From positions 329,380 through 393,379 of the forward strand of contig DATMFK010000067.1 of assembly GCA_035556195.1 (NCBI GenBank): DNA of 64,000 bases. Reading direction: 5' to 3'. Source of the stretch: G016756615 sp035556195 (GTDB lineage Bacteria > Pseudomonadota > Alphaproteobacteria > Rhizobiales > Rhizobiaceae). A model generated the notes under the pieces. That model ran no database searches and was not told where the DNA came from. It was given only the letters and a program-made list of their open reading frames with translations. This document shows, one piece after another, positions 63,609-64,000 of this stretch. The translations under genes and the position numbers were made by a program. Within the stretch, counting starts at the first letter, position 1. Every line of letters starts with the position of its first letter.

Positions 63609-64000
63609 ATGTCCCTTCGCGTTATCTTCATGGGAACGCCGGATTTCTCCGTTCCCACGTTGCGCAGCATCGCCGAGGCCGGCCATGAGGTGGTGGCGGT
63701 CTATACCCAGCCGCCGCGACCGGCCGGTCGGCGCGGGCTCGAGTTGACGCCGTCGCCGATCCACGGAGAGGCCGAGAGGCTCGGCCTGGAGGTTCGCTCG
63801 CCGGTCTCTCTGAAAGGGGAGGCGGAACAGGAAGCCTTCCGGGCGCTTCAAGCCGATGTCGCGGTGGTCGTCGCCTATGGCCTGCTGTTGCCGAAGCCTA
63901 TCCTCGAGGGGACCCGGCTCGGTGCTTTCAACGGCCACGCGTCGCTGCTTCCACGCTGGCGCGGTGCCGCGCCCATCCAGCGCGCGATCATGGCGGGCGA
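63609..64000 (+). CDS. fmt: Methionyl-tRNA formyltransferase, N-terminal part (cut by window edge)
   Basis: First 130 residues. RVIFMGTPDFSVPTLRSI is the standard FMT start, QPPRPAGRRGLELTPSPIH is the tRNA-binding loop region, and FNGHASLLPRWRGAAPIQRA contains the catalytic Asn and His and the SLLPRWRGA signature. It formylates initiator Met-tRNA, the partner reaction of def. It is on the same strand as def but 9.1 kb downstream of it. Confidence 0.95.
   Translation, partial: MSLRVIFMGTPDFSVPTLRSIAEAGHEVVAVYTQPPRPAGRRGLELTPSPIHGEAERLGLEVRSPVSLKGEAEQEAFRALQADVAVVVAYGLLLPKPILEGTRLGAFNGHASLLPRWRGAAPIQRAIMAG

Overview
The window is a GC-rich alphaproteobacterial chromosome segment, most likely from Rhizobiales near Mesorhizobium or another Phyllobacteriaceae genus. 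The reasons are the order 4.5S RNA - dnaX - ybaB - recR, a five-gene yejA2-yejA1-yejB-yejE-yejF peptide importer with two binding proteins, an IalB-family protein, a membrane-anchored CycM-type cytochrome c, DUF6481, DUF6356 and DUF1127 small proteins, and frequent ATGA start/stop overlaps. This placement rests on gene content and recognised protein families, not on a database search. I saw no tRNA, rRNA, insertion sequence, phage gene or CRISPR array.

Layout. 1-6831: a catabolic cluster. A TRAP transporter (dctP, dctQ, dctM) and a metallo-beta-lactamase-fold hydrolase (cut by the window edge) run leftward. A TetR regulator, a fumarylacetoacetase-family hydrolase and an acyl-CoA ligase run rightward from the same divergent promoter region. 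6856-12712: leftward metabolic genes: cysK, a LysE exporter, a hydroxyproline dehydratase coupled to a PEP-mutase/isocitrate-lyase family enzyme, a flavin-split-barrel protein, a HAD phosphatase, dut and an Lrp regulator. 12836-14826: a DUF6356 protein and prfC. 15278-27486: a giant (about 3,800 residue) type V autotransporter made of PATR repeats and three 1.15-1.65 kb internal duplications, followed closely by an IalB-like secreted protein. 27534-36302: ghrA and the yej operon. 36461-38932: cycM, kdsB and pheA. 39138-46030: nudC, a HIT protein, 4.5S RNA, dnaX, ybaB, a SleB-type lipoprotein, recR and an MltB-type lytic transglycosylase. 46023-50181: two luciferase-like monooxygenases, arylamine N-acetyltransferase and an AI-2E family permease. 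50405-54460: DUF6481, a guanidine-type SMR exporter under what looks like a guanidine-II (mini-ykkC) riboswitch, a 41-residue basic protein, a CDF transporter, rmuC and def.

The most unusual stretch is 54550-63438. Peptide deformylase (def) and methionyl-tRNA formyltransferase (fmt, cut by the right edge) normally sit side by side. Here they are 9.1 kb apart. Between them lie a 916-residue Ca-binding RTX repeat protein, an alpha/beta hydrolase and a DUF1127 protein on the minus strand, and a 1219-residue hybrid histidine kinase with seven PAS-like domains plus an OmpR-type response regulator on the plus strand. This looks like an inserted accessory module that pairs a sensor system with a secreted repeat protein. 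The functional link between the two halves is inference.
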